DNA of 22,806 nucleotides from a virus: the IMG/VR virus record IMGVR_UViG_3300037041_000892, positions 1 to 22,806 of that record; one strand, given 5' to 3'. The notes below the pieces were generated by a model. That model was given only the letters and a program-made list of their open reading frames with translations, did not search any database and had not been told where the DNA came from. The translations under genes and the position numbers were made by a program. Shown piece after piece: positions 5,126 through 12,590 of the stretch (the first letter of the stretch is position 1; every line of letters starts with the position of its first letter).

Positions 5126-5989
5126 TCATCTGATGCCAGTCCTGCCCTTCTCCTTAGCAGCATCATACTGCTCTTTGGACACAGGCCACAACTGATGGCG
5201 GCAATTGTAGCCGCCTCGGTAAATAAAGATTGTGCTGCTGTTAGTTCCTGCCATCCTTCCTTGCCAGCCTTTGAGATTGGGCCATGCCTTTACCTCATCG
5301 GTAGTGAAGTATCTGCCTGCTCTTGATACGCAGAATGGCCTTGAGTCTGCAATCAGTGTGCCTTGGTAATAATAATACTCTACATCCAAGTCCTCAGCAA
5401 TAGTCTGAATGTACTCGGCATTGAATGTCATCACTGAATCATTGGTTGTCTGCTTAATGTAGCGGTTAAGGAATGGCGCATCTTGTGGGCTTCCTTCAAT
5501 AAACTTGCGCAATGTCTTGTTAAGCTCCGAGCGTGAGCCAACGCCTGCGATGTTGTCCTTGAGTACCTCCTGAATTGCTGTGCCAAAGTTCTCACGAATG
5601 CCTGCACCTAGTAGCGCATCCTTTGTAGTGGCTATGTTAGCCTCAAGGATTGCCTCATAGAGTGCCTTCTTTGGTTTGAAATCACCTATGGCAATCGTAA
5701 TGTACTCATTGCTAAGTTCAGCCAGCATCTCAAAACCCTTAATGACCTCAGCAACCTGAAGCTGATATGGAGCATTCGTAATGATGGTGTTGGCAATGTC
5801 CTTCTTGAGTTTTATCAGTTCCTTGAGTGACTTTGCCCTGTCCTTAGGGTCTAAGGATAAATCAGAGGCCAAGTCAATCACCTGGTCAGATAGCTTGGCA
5901 AACACTCTCGGCAATGCCTCATCCATCCGGCTCTCTATTGCCAGCTGTAATTCCTGAATCTGCTTGATTAACTCAGTAGGTGTTGCCAT
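5126..5989 (-). CDS. MuF-like phage minor head / head morphogenesis protein
   Basis: The 287-residue product has a helical N-terminal two thirds and a C-terminal module typical of phage minor head proteins: DSRPFC at residues 215-220, then a W-rich linker and RGGYNCRHQLWPV at residues 258-270. The paired Cys/His pattern of this module is characteristic of MuF-related proteins found next to portals. They are virion components of the head, often thought to be injected or to help assembly. The gene starts on the base following the portal stop, a standard portal-MuF pair. What is missing is the usual scaffold, protease and major capsid set behind it. The next - strand genes are two small basic proteins and lysis genes. 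Confidence 0.75.
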   Translation of the reverse strand: MATPTELIKQIQELQLAIESRMDEALPRVFAKLSDQVIDLASDLSLDPKDRAKSLKELIKLKKDIANTIITNAPYQLQVAEVIKGFEMLAELSNEYITIAIGDFKPKKALYEAILEANIATTKDALLGAGIRENFGTAIQEVLKDNIAGVGSRSELNKTLRKFIEGSPQDAPFLNRYIKQTTNDSVMTFNAEYIQTIAEDLDVEYYYYQGTLIADSRPFCVSRAGRYFTTDEVKAWPNLKGWQGRMAGTNSSTIFIYRGGYNCRHQLWPVSKEQYDAAKEKGRTGIR

Positions 5990-7795
5990 TTATAGGCCTT
6001 CAGGCATTATTGGCACTAATCCAATCCTAATCTGAGCCTGCTTCTCAGCAGCCATTGTATAGAGTTCTGCCCTCTGCACATTGAATGGTTTATCATACCA
6101 TGTCGCATCCTCTTCCACTTTCTGAGTGATAAATCCTGCGAGGTTGGCACTTAGGATGTAGTCTAATTGTGAGCAGCCATTGCTTGCCAACAGCACTGTC
6201 TTTTCATCTGTGCTTTTGAATGGCAAAGGATCAAGACTACTCAAGAGCTTAAGGTATGTCTTCTGGATGCTATTCTCGCCATAGAGCTTCTCAACATAAT
6301 CCATTTCAATCCCTGATGTAATCAATGGATTGAATTTGCTTTCAACTGCCTTTTTGAGCTGCTCAGCTACCATGTCAGAGGTTAGAACATCGTAGTCGGT
6401 AGGTACAGTGATTTGAGGAAGTGCTGCCTGTATCTTATCGCTGTCCATCAAGGAAGATGCAAAAAGTGCATTATACCTCTGGAGCATGATGTAGAAACAG
6501 ACCTTGCGATACACTTGAGCCAGGTGAACGGTCACCGAGAAGCAGAAGGTGTTTAGCTCCTTCCGGTCATACTCCTTTGCTATCCCTGACTGAGCTGCTG
6601 GGATTTGGCCGAGCAACTCAAGGCCAATGGCTTTGAATCCCTGAAACTCCTTCTGAAGGATGTCCTCCTGGAATAGCTTAACTGTCTCCACAGGCCTCTC
6701 AATATAGCCTGCCGGAGGCACTGGCGGCACAAGGGGATTTGGATTAACAGCACTCACCCGGTCGATATTGATTTCCATCAGGCCGAAAGGTGATGAACTT
6801 GCCCTGCCTGAGCCTGAGCAATCGTTGCAGCTCACTCGCTCATCTTTTCTGTTTGTCCTTATCCCTGTGCCATTGCAGGTCTTACATGGAGACATCTTCA
6901 ATGCCCACTTCTGGGGAAGTGCATGCATTGCCCAAAGTATATTCAGGTCATCAGTCCTGAATAGCACTTCATTCCATGAGGGCAGACAAGGGGCTAGGAC
7001 TGAGTCATAGACTAGCTTTCCATCTTCCTCTTCATAGATGATGTTGCCTACTTTACATGCTGGCAGGTAGTTAAATTGGTAAGGCAGAATAAATACCTGA
7101 AAGGGCTGGTCATAGGTGTATTGATTGACCTGCCTGAAGAGCATTAGGCCTTCTGTGGTGATGCAGAGGAACTGATCCCACTTCTTGCGATTCATGTCCA
7201 CATAGTCCTCTACCTTAGTTATTACGAAGCTCTCATCCTCCCAGATTAGGTCTTCGCTCTCTATTATCTGAGGGTAAGGCCTTGACCAATCTAGCGTAGT
7301 TACTGCTGATGGGTCTTTAATAAATTCCTCAAAGTCAGGTACTGTAATTACAACGGCATTACTGTCTTTCAGATAGGTCTTGAGAAACACATTGAAAAGC
7401 CATGTCTCAAGACTGCCAGTCTTAGGTAGTTCCTCGGTGACATAGTGCTTCAAAGTGTTATTCTGAAGGCCAATGCGCTCGGCTATGCCTGTCTTTTGGA
7501 AGTCAGACTCAAAGGTTATTTTAAAGTCATCAGCCTGCTGAATCTTTTGCAGGAAAGTGTAAACTCTGCCTGTGGCAGTTGTGGTAGGTGCTTGCCACCG
7601 CTTCTTGCGGTAGTCTTTCATCCATGGCTCTTCCGATGGATGTTGGCTATTGAGGAGTCTTTCGGGATACTCATTCTCGAAATGATACTCAAGCTCTTCA
7701 GCTTTTTCTCTGGCCTCCTCAATATAGTCGTGCCTGCCCTCACGGATTTTCCGGTCTAGCAATTTCGATAGTAGTACCCCGATTAACTCTTCCAT
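5990..7795 (-). CDS. putative portal protein with internal DnaJ-like zinc finger
   Basis: The 601-residue product lies directly upstream of MuF and has the features of Bacteroidota-phage portal-like proteins: a helical N-terminus (KLLDRKIREGRHDY), a mixed region with KTYLKDSNAVVITVP, a conserved-looking SEDLIWED segment, and a helical C-terminal part. The name is inferred from context and length (portals are usually 400-700 residues); I cannot confirm the fold. Unusually, residues 304-330 carry CKTCNGTG and CNDCSGSG, two CxxCxGxG repeats as in the DnaJ zinc-binding domain, split by a short basic linker. A proline-rich patch (NPNPLVPPVPPAGY) follows. The insert could bind zinc and stabilise the ring or contact a partner. 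It starts 14 bases after the tail-tube-like gene stop. Confidence 0.65.
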   Translation of the reverse strand: MEELIGVLLSKLLDRKIREGRHDYIEEAREKAEELEYHFENEYPERLLNSQHPSEEPWMKDYRKKRWQAPTTTATGRVYTFLQKIQQADDFKITFESDFQKTGIAERIGLQNNTLKHYVTEELPKTGSLETWLFNVFLKTYLKDSNAVVITVPDFEEFIKDPSAVTTLDWSRPYPQIIESEDLIWEDESFVITKVEDYVDMNRKKWDQFLCITTEGLMLFRQVNQYTYDQPFQVFILPYQFNYLPACKVGNIIYEEEDGKLVYDSVLAPCLPSWNEVLFRTDDLNILWAMHALPQKWALKMSPCKTCNGTGIRTNRKDERVSCNDCSGSGRASSSPFGLMEINIDRVSAVNPNPLVPPVPPAGYIERPVETVKLFQEDILQKEFQGFKAIGLELLGQIPAAQSGIAKEYDRKELNTFCFSVTVHLAQVYRKVCFYIMLQRYNALFASSLMDSDKIQAALPQITVPTDYDVLTSDMVAEQLKKAVESKFNPLITSGIEMDYVEKLYGENSIQKTYLKLLSSLDPLPFKSTDEKTVLLASNGCSQLDYILSANLAGFITQKVEEDATWYDKPFNVQRAELYTMAAEKQAQIRIGLVPIMPEGL

Positions 7796-7809
7796 GTTAG
7801 CTTTTTAGA

Positions 7810-8703
7810 TTAAGCTCCGCAATCTACATTAAGTGTAATAGTCTCCTGACCGAAGACACAGCCATATTCATTTGTCACAGTTACTGTGAAGATGTATGTG
7901 CCAATATCACCGACAGGATTCCAAGTCAGATCACCAGTCTCGGCATCAATCACAAGTCCAATCTCAGTGATGTCATCGCTGCCACTCTGCTCTTCAATTG
8001 ACCAAACCTGCTCAGGCGCACCAGAGATTGCGCCAATGTTCAGAACCCCTGTAAAGGTGACAGTCTGCGGATCTGTGCAAGCACTTGTTATGGTGTTGCC
8101 AACATAGGTGCTGCCTGAACTTCCGGTAAAGCTGATGATGTAATACAGCCCCTCAAGGAAGGTGTCTGTGTCAAACTCATAAGGCAGAGCATTAACCTTA
8201 CTCACCCAGTTCACAACTACCTCTGCTTGCTGATAGGTGTTAAGGTCAGCAGTGATGATTGGGTCACCAATAACTGTTACATAAAGACCTGAGGCATCCC
8301 AGATGCGATTTGGTGTGAAGTAGTAGAAATCGAAGTTCTGAGCTGAACCAAGGATGTCATTGTAGAATTGCACATTCGACTGCACAACTCCCTGCATGTC
8401 CTGATAGGTCAGTGTGTGAGTCTTGGCAAGTGCCTTGGTATTCTGCATACCACGGCCAGCAGTTGTGGCTGTCTCAGGCTTTGGCTTCTCTCCTGATGTG
8501 TTAAACACTAGGTAAGCCTCACCATTCAGGTAGCGGTCATAGAGAGCAGCAATCCAAAGGTCAGCAGTTGATTTGTCTAGTGGAGTTAAGGCGGCAGACT
8601 TGCGCACATAGGCCACAGCGACAATCTTATTCTGGAACTCTGGGTCGCAGAGAAAGTTTTGATAGCACCCTACATCGGGGCATGTTAGTGAGAAAATTGA
8701 CAT
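7810..8703 (-). CDS. putative tail tube or major structural protein with C-terminal Ig-like domain
   Basis: The 297-residue product starts MSIFSLTCPDVGCYQNF. A central part (AGRGMQNTKALAKTHTLTY, then FYYFTPNRIWDASG) resembles, in pattern, tail-tube-like proteins of Bacteroidota phages in which a conserved T/N-rich strand precedes an FYY..PN segment. This is a tentative recall. The last 80 or so residues look like an Ig-like/cadherin-type fold: EIGLVIDAETGDLTWNPVGD followed by GTYIFTVTVTNEYGC, the putative-Ig (He_PIG) pattern. Surface Ig domains on tail tubes are thought to aid weak binding to cell surfaces. Alternatively this is another virion protein; a capsid role is not excluded because no major capsid gene is recognised. 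Confidence 0.5.
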   Translation of the reverse strand: MSIFSLTCPDVGCYQNFLCDPEFQNKIVAVAYVRKSAALTPLDKSTADLWIAALYDRYLNGEAYLVFNTSGEKPKPETATTAGRGMQNTKALAKTHTLTYQDMQGVVQSNVQFYNDILGSAQNFDFYYFTPNRIWDASGLYVTVIGDPIITADLNTYQQAEVVVNWVSKVNALPYEFDTDTFLEGLYYIISFTGSSGSTYVGNTITSACTDPQTVTFTGVLNIGAISGAPEQVWSIEEQSGSDDITEIGLVIDAETGDLTWNPVGDIGTYIFTVTVTNEYGCVFGQETITLNVDCGA

Positions 8704-8708
8704 TGTTG

Positions 8709-11309
8709 TTAGCAGTTTAAACAGCTTGAGTTCTTGGGCTGGAAGCCCTGAAGGAGTGCCTGAAACTTCATTTGTGATAAAGTCTCAAAAGAGCTTTGTG
8801 TGGTGAAGTCCTGAATGGTGGCTACTTCAATATCCCCTTTCACAAAGATTGGTTTTCCTGACCAGATTAAGTATGGATGCCGGGTGGCATCGGTCATCGC
8901 TAACTGTGTCTTTAAATCAAAGAAATCCGTATGCAAATCTAACGATAAGTCTTGTTTATTCTGTGGCCGCCTATGGACACCATTGCTCTGCCTGTATAGG
9001 TTCTCCTCAATGATTGGCTTCTCGCCTCCACCATTAAGGCCTATCCTAACTTTCTGCTTCCAGTTGTCAAAGTATTCAAAGCCCTGCGCCATTGTGTTGT
9101 TATCAGACCAGAACTCCAGCATGGTGCTGAAGCAGTCAGAGGCATCAATGTTGATGATGTTGCTCAGGGAGTAGAGTGAGTAGGCATTGAGATCAACTAC
9201 CTCGCAGGAGCAGCTCTGAGTGGCTGTTGAAAAGCGAGTGTCAATTACGCTTTCATCCACATTCATGATGTTGTTATACATTGAATACTCAATGTTGCAA
9301 TCTACCGTTACTGTCCAGCTCCAAGCTAAGATGTCCTCCTCTTCATCGTAGGTGCAGACCATGCCTGGGATTGTGTTGCTGAAGTCAATGATGGCGGTCA
9401 GTGTTAATCCACCAGGAGGCGGTGTGGTGTTAGGAATTTGAATCAGGTGTGTCTGTGAATAATTAACCCCATCGTATAGGCTGAATCCGTAGTACTTGAG
9501 TGGGTAATTCTCATTGATTTGGTCGATGTAGGCATCAATCCCATCATCTAAAAAGTAGGTGAATGTCAGCTCGCAGGTTGTGCCTCCTCCTGTCTCTTGA
9601 GCATTGTATAGGCCCATGCGGTAGCAGCCTGCCTTCACTGCCGGAATGGTGACACTTGCCTGCATCTGGGTAGGGGCGCAGCATAACTCCTGAATGTAAG
9701 AGCTATAAAACTCAACCTCATCAATTATTGACTTAGTCTGGATGGTTGGATAGTCAGCTGACTGATAGTTGCAGAAGTTAAGCTGCACTCGCTCAACTCC
9801 GCCTACTACTACTATTTCACCGCTGACCTCTAAGCCAACGGGCCAAGTGAGCGCAGCAACAGCATCAATGAACACCTGCTTATCATAGACAGTCACAGTG
9901 CCTGCCGGAAGTGTCGCAGCAATTACACCAAGCTGCGCACTGATTTCAGTGGCTGCTCCTGTGCCGGTGTAGTTTGTAGTGGCATTCGAAAAGAAGAACT
10001 GAAGCGGAGCAGGCCCAACTAAGATGTCAATAAATGAATCCCAGTCATCATAGGCTGGCAACTCTCCATCTGTTGTGATGTAGGGCAGCACTAGGCTCAT
10101 GCAGCAATTCCTGCTTGCCTCGCCTATCTTTTGAATAAACTGCCCATCCTGTTGGAATAGGCCAACATCAACTGAATTAATGCCTGTCAGGTTGCCCTCT
10201 ACTACATTAAACTGATACTGATCTCCAGGCTTGGCAGGCATAGCATAGAACTCAGTAGACACATAGCATCCTGAAGTAAAATCTACAAACTCAAAGTCGA
10301 ATGTGTCATCATTGTATATCCATCTGCCAGCTTGCAGAGGCTCATAAGGTAAGGCTGCTGTCTCAGTGTAGCCGGTGAGGAAGTTGTACGGACTATTGCC
10401 GTACACATCAGAGACAAACCTTTGCCAAAGCCAAGTTCCATCAAGCCTGCCTACTAGGATGAACTTCCTTCTGGTGGCATCAACGAAGTTAATCTGAACT
10501 CGATCATAAGTGGTAAAGCTCGGATGAGCAATAGACTTTGTCCATCCCTCCGGCATTGTGTACTTATTGTACTCTGCTAGGATTGATGTTGTGTAATCAG
10601 GGTCAGCAAGTGAGGCGGCAATGATGCGCTCCATGATGCTGATAATATAACTGTCATCGCCATTAAGTTGAGGCAGTTCGAATGTGCGCCTATTCTCATA
10701 AGGCAGGTTAGGAACTGGTTGCCTGTCTGGATTGCCATTGCCATCCAGAAACCAATTGTCTCCCCTGGCTAATCCAGATGTGGCTACATTGCTTATAGGG
10801 TTGAATGAGTAAGTGATTGGGAAGATTGCAGAGCCATTGATGTTTACGATGTCCAATGCCTCACTCACCTTCAGCTCCTCGTTAATCAGAGGCTCGGCAA
10901 ATGAACCTGAGTAAGCACCAGGAGTGAATGCTGTAAGTGTTGCGGAGGCAATTACATTCGTTGTGGCATTATACTGCCCAGTTATCAGCAATTGCTGCGT
11001 GTTGTCATTCACATAGAGGCTGTTGTCTCTGATGTAGATGTAGTAGTCCATGAATGGAGGATCGGGCGCAGTTGTAAATACTATCTCAAAGTTGCCAAAA
11101 TATGGCAACTCATTATAGCCATGCACAAGCTGCTTAACGCTTTGCCTTAATTGGCTAATTGATGTAGTGCCAATGGTTACCCATGTAGGCAGCAGAGTGG
11201 TTATCTGCCCCTGAATTTCATTCAGTAAGTCAGAGACTATCTGGTTATCTGGATAGAACCCGGCATTCCACCCTTGCTTAAACCTGTAAAACGGATTAGG
11301 ATTGCCCAT
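8709..11309 (-). CDS. large putative virion (tail/baseplate) protein (866 aa)
   Basis: The product starts MGNPNPFYRFKQGWNAGFYPDN. It is beta-rich, with many Tyr, Asn and Thr residues and several cysteine groups: CCAPTQ in the middle, SCSCEV later, and SSCLNC at the very C-terminus. It has no membrane segment or catalytic motif that I can see. Its start overlaps the stop of the 129-aa gene by one base (TAATG). By size, composition and position between the fibre module and the tail-tube-like gene it is probably a tail or baseplate component. The family is not recognised. The Cys-rich ends recur in other late proteins here (the 135-, 297- and 346-aa products), suggesting cross-links or metal sites in the virion. 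Confidence 0.6.
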   Translation of the reverse strand: MGNPNPFYRFKQGWNAGFYPDNQIVSDLLNEIQGQITTLLPTWVTIGTTSISQLRQSVKQLVHGYNELPYFGNFEIVFTTAPDPPFMDYYIYIRDNSLYVNDNTQQLLITGQYNATTNVIASATLTAFTPGAYSGSFAEPLINEELKVSEALDIVNINGSAIFPITYSFNPISNVATSGLARGDNWFLDGNGNPDRQPVPNLPYENRRTFELPQLNGDDSYIISIMERIIAASLADPDYTTSILAEYNKYTMPEGWTKSIAHPSFTTYDRVQINFVDATRRKFILVGRLDGTWLWQRFVSDVYGNSPYNFLTGYTETAALPYEPLQAGRWIYNDDTFDFEFVDFTSGCYVSTEFYAMPAKPGDQYQFNVVEGNLTGINSVDVGLFQQDGQFIQKIGEASRNCCMSLVLPYITTDGELPAYDDWDSFIDILVGPAPLQFFFSNATTNYTGTGAATEISAQLGVIAATLPAGTVTVYDKQVFIDAVAALTWPVGLEVSGEIVVVGGVERVQLNFCNYQSADYPTIQTKSIIDEVEFYSSYIQELCCAPTQMQASVTIPAVKAGCYRMGLYNAQETGGGTTCELTFTYFLDDGIDAYIDQINENYPLKYYGFSLYDGVNYSQTHLIQIPNTTPPPGGLTLTAIIDFSNTIPGMVCTYDEEEDILAWSWTVTVDCNIEYSMYNNIMNVDESVIDTRFSTATQSCSCEVVDLNAYSLYSLSNIINIDASDCFSTMLEFWSDNNTMAQGFEYFDNWKQKVRIGLNGGGEKPIIEENLYRQSNGVHRRPQNKQDLSLDLHTDFFDLKTQLAMTDATRHPYLIWSGKPIFVKGDIEVATIQDFTTQSSFETLSQMKFQALLQGFQPKNSSCLNC

Positions 11310-11698
11310 TAGAAAGTATTGAATTTGCCTTCACTATCTGCCCAAGTGATTTTAGAAGTAATCAAATCCTGAATAATAATTGGCTCATCAATCATTGCCA
11401 TGTAGAAGTCATACTCACCAATTGAATCGGTTGATCCACATTCCACAATCTGTCCGGCAGTATTTACGCAGACATCATTATTGGCAAGTAAGGTGATGTA
11501 CTTGGCATCATTACTAATTGGCAATTCAAGGTCATTCAGGAATGCCCAGATTCGATATTTTAGTTTGATGTAAAATCCAAAGTTGGCATCGGATTCAATC
11601 TCTAATCCTGCCCAACTTACCCATCTCTCCATCTCAGTTACAACTGGATGATTTGAGATTTTGTAAAGTGTGTATCCGTTATATTGTTGTGTATTCAT
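11309..11698 (-). CDS. hypothetical phage protein in fibre module (129 aa)
   Basis: The product begins MNTQQYNGYTLYKISNHPVV and appears beta-rich, with an aromatic stretch GFYIKLKYRIWAFLND and two cysteines flanking a short turn (DVCVNTAGQIVECGS). It lies four bases after the LamG-like gene stop and overlaps the 866-aa gene by one base. GC in sampled lines is near 34 percent, like the LamG-like gene and the fibre C-terminus and unlike the 866-aa gene, so it seems to belong to the same exchanged segment. Function unknown. A fibre accessory or capping role is only a guess from position. Confidence 0.6.
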   Translation of the reverse strand: MNTQQYNGYTLYKISNHPVVTEMERWVSWAGLEIESDANFGFYIKLKYRIWAFLNDLELPISNDAKYITLLANNDVCVNTAGQIVECGSTDSIGEYDFYMAMIDEPIIIQDLITSKITWADSEGKFNTF

Positions 11699-11702
11699 AA
11701 TC

Positions 11703-12590
11703 TTAAACTTGCCTGCCTAATTTAGTTTGGAATGCTTGCACAATTGTATAGAATTGTTTAATCTCTATGTCATTTAAACCATCGCCTATTGTAGCAAATG
11801 AACATCTTCTTGCTGAAAAATTAACTCTAATTCCGCTCGTTGCATTATTTAATGCTCCTATGGACACATTTGCATTTGGCATAAATGTTACACCATAAAC
11901 AGAAGCAGCGGCTCTTAAAACTCCATTTCTCCATATAGTTCTATTAGAAGCAGTATTTCCATTTTGATTGCCAAGAAAAAACCCAAGTGAACTCAATGAT
12001 GTTGTCCTTGCTCTAACTCCTGCTACATTTGCATCCACACCCCACAAAAAATCTGCTAAATTGGTAAGTCGGCAAAATAAAAAACAACATTGGTTATTAG
12101 TAGCACCCGTTGCGCTGCCAATATCTATGCCATTACCACTATTTAATTCAACAGGACTATAAAAACTTAAATGACCACTTGTAAGAGTTAAATTTACTGA
12201 AGGACTAAAAAATGTATTAGCCCAACTTGTTGTACCATTAGGAGTCATTCCGGCTAAACTATGTGTCCAACCGCCTCCATTAAATACTAACCGATATGCA
12301 GCATCAGCATCTCTTGGGTCTTTAAGATTATACTTGTGCGTTGCTGCCGTTGACCCCATTACTGGATAAATAGCCTTAATTTTATCCCAGACTCCAGTTG
12401 CAACCAACCCTAAAACCAAATTATTAACTGCATCAATTTCTGTAAGGCTCATAGCATAGTTACCCCCAGTTGGAGACTGCATTATGCCTACATATTCCAT
12501 AACATTTGGATGCAATGGTTGTGGCAATAGAGGTTGGGATGTGCTTCCAACTACTCTTGTTGCTCCATCGTATATTGTTGTTAATGGCAT
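11703..12590 (-). CDS. LamG/concanavalin-like putative receptor-binding or fibre-tip protein
   Basis: The 295-residue product has an N-terminal segment followed by IYPVMGSTAATHKYNLKDPR and RLVFNGGGWTHSLAG with MTPNGTTSWANT, which I know as a pattern of LamG/concanavalin-like domains in phage fibre genes. The remainder is a beta-sandwich-like series of strands (HLSFYSPVELNS; ASNRTIWRNGVLRA). Such domains bind glycans. The stop of the large fibre gene overlaps its start by one base (TAATG), so both are translated together. GC in a sampled line is about 33 percent, far below the 50 percent of the fibre N-terminus, typical of host-range genes exchanged between phages. Confidence 0.65.
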   Translation of the reverse strand: MPLTTIYDGATRVVGSTSQPLLPQPLHPNVMEYVGIMQSPTGGNYAMSLTEIDAVNNLVLGLVATGVWDKIKAIYPVMGSTAATHKYNLKDPRDADAAYRLVFNGGGWTHSLAGMTPNGTTSWANTFFSPSVNLTLTSGHLSFYSPVELNSGNGIDIGSATGATNNQCCFLFCRLTNLADFLWGVDANVAGVRARTTSLSSLGFFLGNQNGNTASNRTIWRNGVLRAAASVYGVTFMPNANVSIGALNNATSGIRVNFSARRCSFATIGDGLNDIEIKQFYTIVQAFQTKLGRQV

